Source of the DNA: Parachlamydiales bacterium
Lineage (GTDB): Bacteria > Chlamydiota > Chlamydiia > Chlamydiales > JABDDJ01
Direction: 5' to 3'
Length of the DNA stretch: 64,000 nt
Assembly (NCBI GenBank): GCA_041671045.1
Contig: JBAZCF010000008.1
Location: 62,001-126,000, forward strand
How positions within the stretch are numbered: position 1 is the first letter of the stretch; each line of letters begins with the position of its first letter. The position numbers and the translations under genes were made by a program. Positions 41,387 through 51,474 of the stretch are shown here, in pieces. The notes beneath the pieces are model-generated. The model had not been told where the DNA came from. It saw only the letters and a list, made by a program, of their open reading frames with translations, and did not search any database.

Positions 41387-42930
41387 TGGATCACGCTACC
41401 TTTTCAGGTCATAAACTTCTTCTTCTGAATATTGCCTTAGGGCTTGGCACTTTCATTCAGATTCTAGATACTTCTATTGCAAACGTTGCGGTTCCCTATA
41501 TTGCCGGATCGTTAGCTGTCAGCCCGGATGAAGGGACATGGGTTATCACCTCCTTCGCTGCAAGCAACGCAGTCGTTTTACCACTTACGGGGTGGTTAGC
41601 GGATTATTTTGGAAGGGTCAGGCTTTTCGTCACTTCTGTAGTATTATTTGCCTTCATGTCCTTTCTGTGCGGAACAGCGGAAACGCTGACTATGATCGTC
41701 ATCTACCGTGTTCTACAGGGTGCTGTTGCCGGCTCATTAATACCACTCTCTCAAAGCCTGCTCATGATGCACAACCCTCCCGAAAAAAGGGGGTCTGCCT
41801 TAGGTTTTTGGGCTATGGTTGTCATTGTTGCCCCCGTTGTAGGTCCAATTTTAGGTGGGTATCTATCGGATGAGTATTCGTGGCCATGGATTTTTTATAT
41901 CAACATTCCGATCGGCTTGTTTTCTGCCGGTGTGACATGGGTTTTGCTTAAGGATAAAGAGAGTGAAATTGTCCGTAATCCGATTGATTGGATAGGCCTT
42001 TGCCTTTTAACCATAGGGGTGGGCTGCCTGCAAATCATGTTAGATAAGGGTAAAGACTTGGACTGGTTCGAATCCAATACAATTATCGCCCTATTTGTGA
42101 TTTCGACTATCTCCATAGTTTATTTCATTTTCTGGACGATCTATCAGAAATTTCCTATTGTCGACTTCTCTTTCTTTAAGGATCGCAACTACTCGTTAGG
42201 AACACTTATTACTACCGTAGGCTTCCTGATTTTCTTTGGAAGTACTGTGATTATTCCACTATGGCTCCAAACGGAGCAAAGTTATAACGCGTATTGGGCG
42301 GGTGTTGCCGTAGCCCCGATAGGCATCATTCCTGTCCTCTTCTCTTCCGTTGTAGGAAAAAATCTTCATAAGTTTGACTTACGAAAGCTTTGCGCGCTCA
42401 GTTTTTTCTTTTTCTCCATCGGCTTTTTCATCCAATCGAATCTTACGACTCAGGTAAGCTTAGAATATCTGATGCTTATCAGACTTTTCCAGGGAGTCGC
42501 CGTTACAATCTTCTTTATTCCGTTAGTTCAGCTCACCCTTGGAAATATCCCTACCAATAAATACGCTCACGCCTCAGGGATTTTTAATTTTGTAAGGATT
42601 CTCGTAGGAAGTGGTTTTGGAACCTCTCTGTCGGTCTATATTTGGAGCAGATTTGAAATCTTTCATCATAGCCGTCTATCTGAATTATCGACGATGTATG
42701 ACAGCGTAACACGGCAATTTTACGATTCTATGGAAGCTGCCTCCTCGTTATTCAACGAAAACGTAGTGAATGCCATCTTAGATAGAGGGATTGAACAACA
42801 GGCATATATGCTTTCAACAAATGAAATGTCATGGCTATCAGGATGGATTTTTCTTCTTATGGTACCTATTCCGTTCCTCTGTAAAAAAGTTATTCCCGCC
42901 AAAGGGGGCGGAGCAACAGCGGCTCATTAA
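41386..42930 (+). CDS. EmrB/QacA-family (DHA2) MFS drug exporter
   Basis: 514 residues with about 14 transmembrane helices. Family motifs are LDTSIANVAVPYIAGSL (motif D1), TSFAASNAVVLPLTGWLADY, FGRVRLF (motif A), YRVLQGAVAGSLIPLSQSLL (motif B) and GPILGGYLSDEYSWPWIFYI (motif C and following). It exports drugs or metabolites by proton antiport through the EmrA-like adaptor and the TolC-like duct of the same operon. Transcription with the two upstream genes is supported by gaps of only one base or overlap. Confidence 0.94.
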   Translation: MDHATFSGHKLLLLNIALGLGTFIQILDTSIANVAVPYIAGSLAVSPDEGTWVITSFAASNAVVLPLTGWLADYFGRVRLFVTSVVLFAFMSFLCGTAETLTMIVIYRVLQGAVAGSLIPLSQSLLMMHNPPEKRGSALGFWAMVVIVAPVVGPILGGYLSDEYSWPWIFYINIPIGLFSAGVTWVLLKDKESEIVRNPIDWIGLCLLTIGVGCLQIMLDKGKDLDWFESNTIIALFVISTISIVYFIFWTIYQKFPIVDFSFFKDRNYSLGTLITTVGFLIFFGSTVIIPLWLQTEQSYNAYWAGVAVAPIGIIPVLFSSVVGKNLHKFDLRKLCALSFFFFSIGFFIQSNLTTQVSLEYLMLIRLFQGVAVTIFFIPLVQLTLGNIPTNKYAHASGIFNFVRILVGSGFGTSLSVYIWSRFEIFHHSRLSELSTMYDSVTRQFYDSMEAASSLFNENVVNAILDRGIEQQAYMLSTNEMSWLSGWIFLLMVPIPFLCKKVIPAKGGGATAAH

Positions 42931-43029
42931 TCCTGGAGAAATTAATTAAAACAATTTAATTAAGTAAAATAATCTATTAGATTTAATATTCTATATATTG
43001 TTAAAATAAGGATTGTACAAAGGAAATCT

Positions 43030-43353
43030 ATGGAAACTACTCTAGATAGTCGTGTAACAGTAAAGATCTTCATCGGATTCCTAGTGAATCCTGAGCTAAA
43101 AGCAAACTTGGCACATAGCCTTGGTTGGAAAGAAGCCGCTATTCTACGCGCTACCGATCAAAATCAACTTTTGGAGACTAGCTATCATAATAAGTCCTAT
43201 ATTGGCTTTTATGGTGATGATAAACTCCTTACACTTGCTTATATCCATGATATTCAAAACCTTCTCCGCACTCAGCTTCATGAATACTGCCCTAAGCTTA
43301 TTGGAGTAGAAAAAATGCCTATCTTTGTCTTCCCTCAAATATTCGTCTCATAA
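43030..43353 (+). CDS. Small hypothetical protein, 107 aa
   Basis: 107 residues with a good AAAGGAAA site before the ATG. The protein is soluble, mixed alpha/beta, with no signal peptide. Notable stretches are KIFIGFLVNPELKANLAHSL and YIGFYGDDKLLTLAYIHDIQ. I do not recognise the family. It stands between the Emr operon and maf, with an AT-rich 100-base gap upstream that probably contains its own promoter. Confidence 0.6.
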   Translation: METTLDSRVTVKIFIGFLVNPELKANLAHSLGWKEAAILRATDQNQLLETSYHNKSYIGFYGDDKLLTLAYIHDIQNLLRTQLHEYCPKLIGVEKMPIFVFPQIFVS

Positions 43354-43420
43354 AGGGTATTCACAAATTTCTTCATCTATGTAAACATTGCGGCCTCTAA
43401 TTTACAAATGCCGAGGTTCA

Positions 43421-44017
43421 ATGACTTTAGATATTATCCTAGCTTCCGCTTCTCCCCGTAGAGCCGAAATTCTAAAAAGCATTGCGCTGCCTTTCAGAGT
43501 GATCGCCTCTGATTTTGATGAAAGCACAATCCCTTATGAACAAAATCCGGCGGAGTACGTCAAACAAATCGCCTACCATAAAGCTGAATTCGTAGCGGAA
43601 AAACACCCTACTGCTGTCGTTATTGCTGCTGATACAGTTGTCTTCCTCGATAAAAAACCTTTTGGCAAACCACCTACCCGTGAAGATGCTGTCGCCTATC
43701 TAACAGAACTTTGCGGCCATTGGCATAGTGTATTCACCGGTGTCAGTGTTGTGGTAGGATCGAATCACGTGCAGCATTACGAGGAAACAAAAGTTCTCTT
43801 TAATCAATTGACCCTAGAGCAGATCAACAAATATCTCGATGCCATACATTGGCAAGATAAATCGGGATCTTATGCAATTCAAGGGGATGGCGGCGCTTTA
43901 ATCGTAGCGCAAATCAATGGATGTTTTTATAATGTCATGGGATTACCAGTGAATGCCCTGCAATATTTATTAGTTACCCTTGGAATTGACCTATGGCAGT
44001 TTTTTGGTCGAAAATAA
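43421..44017 (+). CDS. maf: Maf-like nucleoside triphosphate pyrophosphatase
   Basis: 198 residues from the ATG at 43421 (GAGG five bases ahead); the frame extends further to 43388 but the Maf start LDIILASASPRRAEIL is at this ATG. Further signatures are SDFDESTIPYE, AADTVVFLDKKPFGKP with the catalytic Asp, HSVFTGVSV and DKSGSYAIQGDGGALIV. Maf enzymes hydrolyse non-canonical or pyrimidine nucleotides and affect septum formation. The HEAT-repeat gene overlaps its end by 25 bases. Gly/Ser-rich motif and length are normal. Confidence 0.95.
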   Translation: MTLDIILASASPRRAEILKSIALPFRVIASDFDESTIPYEQNPAEYVKQIAYHKAEFVAEKHPTAVVIAADTVVFLDKKPFGKPPTREDAVAYLTELCGHWHSVFTGVSVVVGSNHVQHYEETKVLFNQLTLEQINKYLDAIHWQDKSGSYAIQGDGGALIVAQINGCFYNVMGLPVNALQYLLVTLGIDLWQFFGRK

Positions 44018-45687
44018 CCTTTTTTCTCTGCTTTTGCGCTTTCCTAACATCTTTAGACGCGCAATCGGCAAATGAAGCTCTACGCCATCAAATCATCCAG
44101 CAAGTGGTCCACAATAGGGACGACCTAGCGATAAGCTATTACCGCAAGCACTGCAGTTTGAATAGGCCTGAGTATAGTCTTTTGAGGGAATTAGGCTTTG
44201 CCATTCTTGAAAGGGATGTAAAGTCCAGTGACGCTGCTACACAGCAATTAGCGCTATTCGGCATTTCAATGACTGCAGATGAGCATGCCATCTCATTTTT
44301 CCAGGATGCGCTGCGTTCCAGAGATCCCGCGCTGCAGCTGTATGCTTTACGACAGCTTTGTCAATATCAGGAAGCTTGCGCAGAGTCTGCTCTTAAGCAT
44401 GCGATGAGTTCCCCTTATATTCTTCTACGTCTTGAGGCTGCTTATTTACTCGCTACGGGCCGGTTTCCCAGTGCTTTGTCGCAAGTAGATGCCTTGATGC
44501 AAAAATGCCCCTGTGAAATTCTGCCCCTCTTTCCAATTATAATTTCGGAGATAACATCTGACGGTGCTGTGCATCATATGCGTAAGTTGCTTATGAACCC
44601 TTCACAAGATGTGCGCCTCTCTGCTGTGCTATCTATAGCAAAAAAACCCAACGAAGTTTTTATTCCCTATATCAGAACTTTGGCCAGCCAAAATGATTCC
44701 ATTCAAAGCGAAGCTTGCGCCTATGCTCTGGGAGTAATGAAAGACTCTTTAGCAGTCCCCCTCTTAATCAAGCTCACCCACTCTCATGTGATGGATACTT
44801 CTTTGGCTGCATGTTTAGCATTAAAAGAGCTAGGATACAAAGCTTATGAACAAAAAATCGTGGATGCTGCCCTAAAAGGCAATCCTTTCGCCATCCATAC
44901 TCTGAACGAAATTGATAATACAAACGAGATCTTGCTCTCATTAATCCAAAGAGGCGATTCATGCATACGCGCCAATGCAGCCATTGCATTTATCCATAGC
45001 CGAGATGCCCGTGCACCGCAATACATGCTTGAATACCTTAGCCCGATTTCTCCGCAACCTCCTCTTATCAGAGTAATGTCCAACGGTAAAAGCCTGTATG
45101 CATATAAGACAGCTCCTTTGAATCTATATGACACGCCGGTATGGGATACGGCTTGCGAACTATCGCTCCAAGAAAGAGAAAAGTGGTTAGTAGATTGCTA
45201 TGCCTGCGGAGAAGAACCGTTTCTAAAGCTGGCTTTGCAGCTTATCCAACGTAGGCAAAATGACGTCATCCCTACGGTCTTCCGCCTTCTGCAACAGTCC
45301 CTAAGCTCAGAATGCGACCAATTTTTAGAGATGTGCTGCCGCATGCCCGGTTATCCGCTAGTACGTAACTACGCATTGATAGCATTGCTAAAGAGGGGCG
45401 AGAAAGAAACTTGCTACGCTCCTTTAAAAGAATGGGTCGTCTCGCAGTGGGAGTCGGATATTTTAGAATTCCGCCCTACAATCAGTCCGTGGCAGGCCAT
45501 TGACAATGACCTTATTCAATCAGACTTAAAACCAAACGAAACGGCAAAACTGTTTTTAGACGCAATCGATGTACTTATCGCAGAACAAGACGAAGCAACT
45601 GTAGACCTTATTTTAGAGGCCATTGAAAAATCACACCGCAAGCTTCATCCCATTTTCGCTGCCATACTAGTACGTTTAGTGCAATAG
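43993..45687 (+). CDS. HEAT-repeat protein, exported
   Basis: 564 residues with a signal peptide (ITFFLCFCAFLTSLDAQSA). The mature part is an alpha-solenoid of HEAT-like helix pairs, for example RSRDPALQLYALRQLCQY, SSPYILLRLEAAYLLATG, PSQDVRLSAVLSIAKKP and NDSIQSEACAYALGVMKD. Such repeats form binding scaffolds; here it would lie in the periplasm. It begins inside maf and is followed 11 bases later by the LptD-like gene. The order maf, HEAT protein, LptD-like also fits what I remember of chlamydial genomes, so a role in envelope assembly is reasonable inference. Confidence 0.8.
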   Translation: MAVFWSKITFFLCFCAFLTSLDAQSANEALRHQIIQQVVHNRDDLAISYYRKHCSLNRPEYSLLRELGFAILERDVKSSDAATQQLALFGISMTADEHAISFFQDALRSRDPALQLYALRQLCQYQEACAESALKHAMSSPYILLRLEAAYLLATGRFPSALSQVDALMQKCPCEILPLFPIIISEITSDGAVHHMRKLLMNPSQDVRLSAVLSIAKKPNEVFIPYIRTLASQNDSIQSEACAYALGVMKDSLAVPLLIKLTHSHVMDTSLAACLALKELGYKAYEQKIVDAALKGNPFAIHTLNEIDNTNEILLSLIQRGDSCIRANAAIAFIHSRDARAPQYMLEYLSPISPQPPLIRVMSNGKSLYAYKTAPLNLYDTPVWDTACELSLQEREKWLVDCYACGEEPFLKLALQLIQRRQNDVIPTVFRLLQQSLSSECDQFLEMCCRMPGYPLVRNYALIALLKRGEKETCYAPLKEWVVSQWESDILEFRPTISPWQAIDNDLIQSDLKPNETAKLFLDAIDVLIAEQDEATVDLILEAIEKSHRKLHPIFAAILVRLVQ

Positions 45688-45698
45688 ACCGAGGTGCA

Positions 45699-47840
45699 GT
45701 GCGCATAACACGACAAGTATTAACATTTTTATTTCTATTATTCTGGATGCATGCGTCCTTAAACGCCCTGCAAAATGGAATCACTGTCGATCTGCGCAAT
45801 CCTGAATACGTCGACGGCACGATCAGCACTATGGAAGGCGGCGTCATCACCGGCCCAAATGTCCGCATCCAAGCCGAACGCATTATTTACAAACACACCC
45901 AAGACGAGACTGCAACTAAAGATACTGTCATTGCAGAGTGTGAAGTGCGTTTAGAGCTTATGGGTTATCTCATCATAGGCAGGAAACTTGAGTATGACCT
46001 GACCAACAACACCGGTTTTATCTATGAAGCGAAAGGATCGGTCTACCCTTGGTTTTTTCATGGCAAAGTTATCCAAATATGTGCAGACGGCAGCTATGTC
46101 ATTTATAACGGCTATATTACTACCTCTGAGAACGTGTGTCCTGAATGGAAAACATCCATAGAAGTGGCGCGCTTATTTCCTAACAATGACATTGCAGCAG
46201 AAAATGTCACTGTCAGATTAGGTACTATACCTATTTTCTATATCCCTAAACTGAGCCTGAACCTGGATACACTTTGTGATCAACCTGTGAAATATACTCT
46301 ACGCTGGGGTGGGCGCCAAGGATCACGTATTGGAATGCAATATAATTTCATGTCTTACGATAACTTCAAGGCATATCTAAGGCTCGATTATAATGTTAAA
46401 AGAGGTCCGGGAGGAGGGATTGAAGCTAATTATCACTCTAAAGAAAACTCTGAACGCTTCGATACCATCAACTACTTTGCAAAAGATGAAGACCCCGCCA
46501 ATTCGCATATCAACACGCGCTACCGTTTCCAAGGAACCTACCGCAGGTGCTGGGAGGCAGGAAGAACAATCCTAGAAGCACGCTACGATAAGCTTAGCGA
46601 TAAAATGATGGCTACTGACTACACAGACCTGGGGATAGACCTTGAGTATGCACGACGAACAGACTTGCTGCTGCACCATAATGAAGACAACTGGGTAGGC
46701 AATATCCTTGTCAGGCCACGCATCAACTACTTTCAGACGATCAAACAAGAGCTGCCCACCCTTAGCGGCGCCATCCTTCCTCAGACGATCAACCCCTTGG
46801 GTATTATTACCACGATGGAAGCAAATGCGTCCTATCTTGACTTCCAATACGCTTCAGGCACTGTAAATGTGCAAGACTTTACCGCTACTCGCTTAGAAAT
46901 TCGTTCCGGAATGTACCGTCCCTTTGGCAATAGCCTCTTTAAATTAACTCCGGGCGCAAGTGCTGTGGGCATCTTTTACGGTAATAGGCCCTATAAAGGA
47001 AGTTCCTGGCTGGCAACAGGTACAGCTTCTCTAGAAGGCAATATGCTGTTCTCAAAGGATTTTAGCTGGGGCAGGCATTCGGTACAGCCATATTTCTTCT
47101 ATAATTACATCATCCAGCCTACCATCCCCCCCGATAAACACTATATATTTGATATTACTGATGGATGGTATCGCGTCAATACTATGCGGTTGGGTGTGCA
47201 ACAGAACTTTTTTGAATGGGATAAATCTTGCTGCCGTTCAACTTTTTTCTTTGATAGCTACCTTTGGGGCCTTTTTGATAATAAGGAAATTCCCCATCCG
47301 CTTCCTAAGCTGACCACTAATTTTAGCCTTATCTCCGGCGAGACCCTGCATAACTGTATTTTAGCAACATGGGATTTAACTCATGGGGGATTGGCTGAGC
47401 TTAATTTCAGGAGCGCATGGACAGTAAGCAAACAGCTGGCTATTTCCATGGAATACCGCCAACGCAATGCCTACATGTGGCGTAAAATAGATAAGGAAAA
47501 TTTTGTGCTGGACTATTACCGCAGCGAGGATGAGCTGCTGCACTCTCCGGTATCAGACCGTAGAAAAACCTACCTGCTACATTTTTTCTACCGCGTAGAT
47601 CCAGGCCTTGCATTCGAATGGAAATCACGTGTGGGCTGGGATAGAAAACATGAGCCCTTTTATTTCGAATATAACTTCAATTTATTAGCCAGGTTGCCTG
47701 CGCACTGGGAAATGAAAGTATCCTATCAGCATAAGGAAGTCGATGACCGCTTTGCTATCTACTTTACATTAGGAACTTCCTCACCTAAACGCTGTACCGA
47801 TGCAACTTGCCCTAACAGTCCTTGCGGATTATGGTATTAA
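45699..47840 (+). CDS. LptD/OstA-like LPS-assembly outer-membrane protein
   Basis: 713 residues from a GTG with GAGG upstream. A signal peptide (VLTFLFLLFWMHASLNA) leads into an OstA/LptA-like jellyroll (about 28-150: VITGPNVRIQAERIIYKH, YLIIGRKLEYDLTNNTGFIY) and then a long strand-rich region to the end (RWGGRQGSRIGMQYNFM; LEARYDKLSDKMMATDY; FDSYLWGLFDNKEI). That is the two-domain layout of LptD, which inserts lipopolysaccharide into the outer leaflet. It is co-directional with the HEAT-repeat gene, which may be its periplasmic partner. The C-terminal Cys-rich tail (CTDATCPNSPCG) is unusual and may form disulfides, as in LptD. Confidence 0.82.
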   Translation: MRITRQVLTFLFLLFWMHASLNALQNGITVDLRNPEYVDGTISTMEGGVITGPNVRIQAERIIYKHTQDETATKDTVIAECEVRLELMGYLIIGRKLEYDLTNNTGFIYEAKGSVYPWFFHGKVIQICADGSYVIYNGYITTSENVCPEWKTSIEVARLFPNNDIAAENVTVRLGTIPIFYIPKLSLNLDTLCDQPVKYTLRWGGRQGSRIGMQYNFMSYDNFKAYLRLDYNVKRGPGGGIEANYHSKENSERFDTINYFAKDEDPANSHINTRYRFQGTYRRCWEAGRTILEARYDKLSDKMMATDYTDLGIDLEYARRTDLLLHHNEDNWVGNILVRPRINYFQTIKQELPTLSGAILPQTINPLGIITTMEANASYLDFQYASGTVNVQDFTATRLEIRSGMYRPFGNSLFKLTPGASAVGIFYGNRPYKGSSWLATGTASLEGNMLFSKDFSWGRHSVQPYFFYNYIIQPTIPPDKHYIFDITDGWYRVNTMRLGVQQNFFEWDKSCCRSTFFFDSYLWGLFDNKEIPHPLPKLTTNFSLISGETLHNCILATWDLTHGGLAELNFRSAWTVSKQLAISMEYRQRNAYMWRKIDKENFVLDYYRSEDELLHSPVSDRRKTYLLHFFYRVDPGLAFEWKSRVGWDRKHEPFYFEYNFNLLARLPAHWEMKVSYQHKEVDDRFAIYFTLGTSSPKRCTDATCPNSPCGLWY

Positions 47841-47878
47841 TCTAGAAAATATTACGATCAAGTTAAGGATAACTAAGA

Positions 47879-49996
47879 ATGTCAACAATTTTGCCTTTAG
47901 AGCGGCTATCACCTCTAAATACCCCAGCGGCTCCCACAGAACAACAAGGGGATGCAACCCGTTTATTTACTTTGCCCGATCTCACTCCCATTGATTCGGA
48001 TTATCGACGTGTCTTTAAATCTAATAATACATTACGTACTGAGTTCTGCAATTGTCTGAAAACGATTTTCTTAAATCTGGATGCGGATAAATTCTTAGCC
48101 CTGATGGATGAGATTTTGAATGATCCCAGCAAAACAGATGCACAGATATATAACGAATTACTCTTACGCATCGATACCACAAAGAAAAATTTCTCTTTCT
48201 TCGCAATGTTCACATCGCTTTTTGCTCTCAAAGAAGGTCTGGGAAAACAAATCGCACAATTCATGCGGACTTTCAAGAAAGAAAAATTCGATAACTACCT
48301 TGAAATTTCGAGTCGACTCTATTTTAATACTATTCGTAAAGTAACTCACTTGGCTTTCCGAGGCACTGTCACAGCATTATGTGATAATCCTGAACAAGTA
48401 GGATTAGGCGCACGTCTAGCCGCAGAAAGTATAATATACCCCTATACATCCCTGCCCCTCAATTCTGCGCGTTGGAATGCTGAAAAACCTGAACCTCATT
48501 TCACTTATAAACCCATTGGAGACGACATCCCTGATAATAGCCAGGATATGATCGTATGTTTTGAAGGGCTTCATCACGTTCCTCCGCAAAACTTAGAGCC
48601 ATTTACCTCATCGTTGACTGCTAAATTACGTCAGGGAGGTGTGCTGCTCTTAAGAGAACATGACATCAACCCACGTAATGTGACCGGATCGGAAGGAACT
48701 GAAAGCATACTTACATCCAAAGAAATGCAATCCATCGTTTCCGTTATCCACTCCATTGGCAATGCTGCCCATAAAATAAGCCGGGAGCAAGAATATGAAG
48801 AAATAAGGGACTTCAGAAGTTCTTATCAATGGACCGATTTTATGAAGGCCCACGGATTTACAAGGATCAGCAAAGAGCAACTGGTCTTGTCGGGCGATCC
48901 TTCCGAAAACACCCTAATGGCCTTCATTAAAACCCCAAAATCCTTATCCGACCTAAAGCAAACACTTACTTATTACAACGGCTATGGCCGTTCAAAAATT
49001 GATGCCGCTTCCACCTTTATTCAGCAGGGAAATGCCCGTTTTGCTGAAGCGTACACACTGCATATTCAAACACAGCATTCTTATACTTTTGATTTCATCG
49101 GCCATTTAAAGCAGCATTATATCCATTTTTATCACTTTGTTAAAGAGTGCCTAAGTGATAAGGACACCTCAAAAATCGACCTCTTATTCTCGGGCGGGAT
49201 GGCTATGAACTTATTCATCCTTACTTCTGCCACTCTCTGGTGCAGTTTGAATATGCTAAGCAGCCTGCCGTCTACTTTGTGCGCAAAATGGAATCATGGT
49301 GAAAAATGGCGTACGGTGGCCCAACTTAATGAGTTGGAAAAATTCCAAGCTCTACATGAAAAAAGCTATGCTGAGTTCAGCCTCGCTGCACCTTATTATA
49401 AGTATGACTACATCAGCGCTATTAAAGACCTGTGGAACGTGGTAATGAACTCGAAAGAATCCCTGAGCATAAGAATAGGGAGTTATATAAACGCTGTCCT
49501 TTCCACCATCGCATTACTTGCCAAAGCTGGCATTTCAGTCCCCTTAAAAGCCTTTTACGCGATGCAAGCAAAGAGTGAGCCCGATCCCCTTAAGATGATT
49601 GTCAAAGATAAACAAAAAGAACTCCACGACTTCATTGAAACTTGGAACAAAGCAAACCCGCACCATGTGGTTGAGATCGTTCTTGAAACGAAAAATGAGA
49701 TGGATGCCAACGAAGATTACAAGGTCCTAAACATCCCGCATAATATTCCATTGATACCTTTCTGCAATGATTTAATGACTTTGAATAAACCGAAAATCAT
49801 CGAAATAAATGGCCAAAAAGAACTTTATGTTGATGTCTTAAACAATACAGCAATAAATTGGGCGCCCACACTTTACTCCATGAAAAAAATCGATGACCCT
49901 AAAAACAGAAGCTATACCACCTACAAGATTGCAGCAGCAAACTTTAAAGCTTTGAGTGAAGTAATAGGAAAAGAGATATTGTATATCCATGAATAA
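47879..49996 (+). CDS. Methyltransferase-like protein with C-terminal extension, 705 aa
   Basis: 705 residues with AAGGA 13 bases before the ATG. Residues about 120-365 resemble a class I SAM-dependent methyltransferase: DNYLEISSRLYF where motif I (E-x-G-x-G-x-G) should lie, MIVCFEGLHHVPPQNLEPF as the post-motif loop, and LRQGGVLLLREHDINPR as the conserved late strand. The Gly residues of motif I are missing, so cofactor binding is doubtful. The C-terminal half has a hydrophobic segment (LFSGGMAMNLFILTSATLWC), a second around SYINAVLSTIALLAKAG, and a mixed domain. The function is unknown; no signal peptide is visible. Confidence 0.6.
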   Translation: MSTILPLERLSPLNTPAAPTEQQGDATRLFTLPDLTPIDSDYRRVFKSNNTLRTEFCNCLKTIFLNLDADKFLALMDEILNDPSKTDAQIYNELLLRIDTTKKNFSFFAMFTSLFALKEGLGKQIAQFMRTFKKEKFDNYLEISSRLYFNTIRKVTHLAFRGTVTALCDNPEQVGLGARLAAESIIYPYTSLPLNSARWNAEKPEPHFTYKPIGDDIPDNSQDMIVCFEGLHHVPPQNLEPFTSSLTAKLRQGGVLLLREHDINPRNVTGSEGTESILTSKEMQSIVSVIHSIGNAAHKISREQEYEEIRDFRSSYQWTDFMKAHGFTRISKEQLVLSGDPSENTLMAFIKTPKSLSDLKQTLTYYNGYGRSKIDAASTFIQQGNARFAEAYTLHIQTQHSYTFDFIGHLKQHYIHFYHFVKECLSDKDTSKIDLLFSGGMAMNLFILTSATLWCSLNMLSSLPSTLCAKWNHGEKWRTVAQLNELEKFQALHEKSYAEFSLAAPYYKYDYISAIKDLWNVVMNSKESLSIRIGSYINAVLSTIALLAKAGISVPLKAFYAMQAKSEPDPLKMIVKDKQKELHDFIETWNKANPHHVVEIVLETKNEMDANEDYKVLNIPHNIPLIPFCNDLMTLNKPKIIEINGQKELYVDVLNNTAINWAPTLYSMKKIDDPKNRSYTTYKIAAANFKALSEVIGKEILYIHE

Positions 49997-50106
49997 TCCT
50001 ACAAATCAAATGATTACAAGCTGATCCTTGCAATCGCTTGTTTGATTGGCAGATTAATGGCAAAATCTAGTATCTTAGTCTCTTTAATTCTTAATAGATA
50101 ATTACT

Positions 50107-51474
50107 ATGGATATTCTAATTATTGGTGCCGGATACGTAGGTCTTGTCACCGGAACATGTCTTGCTGAGATGGGCCATCATGTTATCTGCCTAGATATCA
50201 ATCCCCAGAAAATTTCCCTGCTCAATGAAGGTAAAATACCTATCTATGAACCGGGGCTGGAAGAAATGCTCCGCAGAAATGTCGCTGCCAAAAGACTCTC
50301 TTTCACCACTGAATACCAGACTGGTGTTTCAAAGTCTCAACTTTGTTTTATCGCTGTAGAGACCCCTCTAGGCGATCAAGGCCAAGCCAACCTATCCTAC
50401 GTTCAGCGCGCCGCTGCTATGATTGCCGATCATATGGATTCTTACAAAGTCATTATCAACAAATCCACTGTCCCCGTAGGAACCGTTGACCTTGTTAAAG
50501 CTACAATTCAAGATAAATTAAACGAAAGAAACCTTCAGATTGATTTTGATGTTGTCTCCAACCCGGAGTTCTTGAAAGAAGGCGATGCTATCAATGACTT
50601 CATGAAGCCCGACAGAGTTGTTATCGGGGTAGAAAATGAAAGAGCCGCACAAATAATGAAAGAGGTCTACTCCCCTTTCATGTTAAACCATGACCGCATC
50701 CTTATCATGGACGTCCGCTCTGCTGAACTGACTAAATACGCTGCCAACGTCATGCTCGCAACACGCATTTCACTTATGAACGAACTCTCGCGCATCTGCG
50801 AAAGCGCCGGCGCCGACATTGACATGATCCGTAAAGGGATTGGCTCCGATGCGCGCATCGGATACAAATTCCTGTACGCAGGTGTAGGCTACGGAGGCTC
50901 CTGCCTTCCCAAGGATATAGCTGCATTAAGATATCAAGCGCAAGCTTGGGATATTGCCACACCCCTCCTAGATGCTGTTGAAACAGTTAACCGCACGCAA
51001 AAAATGCGCCTTTTCCAAATTGTGGACGAATACTTTCTTCCTCAAGGCGGCCTGAGTGATAAAACTGTCGGAATACTAGGGCTGGCATTTAAACCAAATA
51101 CAGATGATATGCGTGAGGCTCCTTCTCTTGTTCTGATCAAAGAATTGCTGCAACATGGTGCTAAAATCCGACTTTATGATCCTGTTGCAATGGAAAATGC
51201 TAAACTTATCCTCCCTGACCATCCTTCCATTACTTGGTGCAACGACGAATATGAAACAGCTTCCGATGCCGACTGCCTTATTCTAGTGACAGAATGGAAA
51301 CAATTCCGCTTCCTCGATTTCTCTGTAATCAAACAAAAAATGAAACGATATGCCTTTTTTGATGGACGGAATCAATACCATCCTGAAAAAATGCAAGAAT
51401 TAGGATTTGACTATTTTAGCATTGGCAGGCAGCCTGTGAGTTCACAAAAAACACCGAATATTTATGCAAACTGA
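50107..51474 (+). CDS. UDP-glucose 6-dehydrogenase
   Basis: 455 residues. NAD-binding fold at the N-terminus (MDILIIGAGYVGLVTGTCLA), PIYEPGLEEML, NKSTVPVGTVD, DVVSNPEFLKEGDAI, and the active-site loop YGGSCLPKDIAAL with the catalytic Cys. The C-terminal domain has VGILGLAFKPNTDDMREAPS. It oxidises UDP-glucose to UDP-glucuronate, a precursor of surface polysaccharides or modified lipid A. Its last 11 bases overlap the prenyl synthase gene. A sugar transferase gene lies two genes downstream, so envelope polysaccharide synthesis is likely. Confidence 0.95.
   Translation: MDILIIGAGYVGLVTGTCLAEMGHHVICLDINPQKISLLNEGKIPIYEPGLEEMLRRNVAAKRLSFTTEYQTGVSKSQLCFIAVETPLGDQGQANLSYVQRAAAMIADHMDSYKVIINKSTVPVGTVDLVKATIQDKLNERNLQIDFDVVSNPEFLKEGDAINDFMKPDRVVIGVENERAAQIMKEVYSPFMLNHDRILIMDVRSAELTKYAANVMLATRISLMNELSRICESAGADIDMIRKGIGSDARIGYKFLYAGVGYGGSCLPKDIAALRYQAQAWDIATPLLDAVETVNRTQKMRLFQIVDEYFLPQGGLSDKTVGILGLAFKPNTDDMREAPSLVLIKELLQHGAKIRLYDPVAMENAKLILPDHPSITWCNDEYETASDADCLILVTEWKQFRFLDFSVIKQKMKRYAFFDGRNQYHPEKMQELGFDYFSIGRQPVSSQKTPNIYAN

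Noticed and set aside
21798..42930. The two TolC-like genes as a recent duplication
   Set aside because: The proteins at 21798 and 38656 differ in sequence and subfamily and each is tied to its own pump type (RND versus MFS), so they are old, separate systems.
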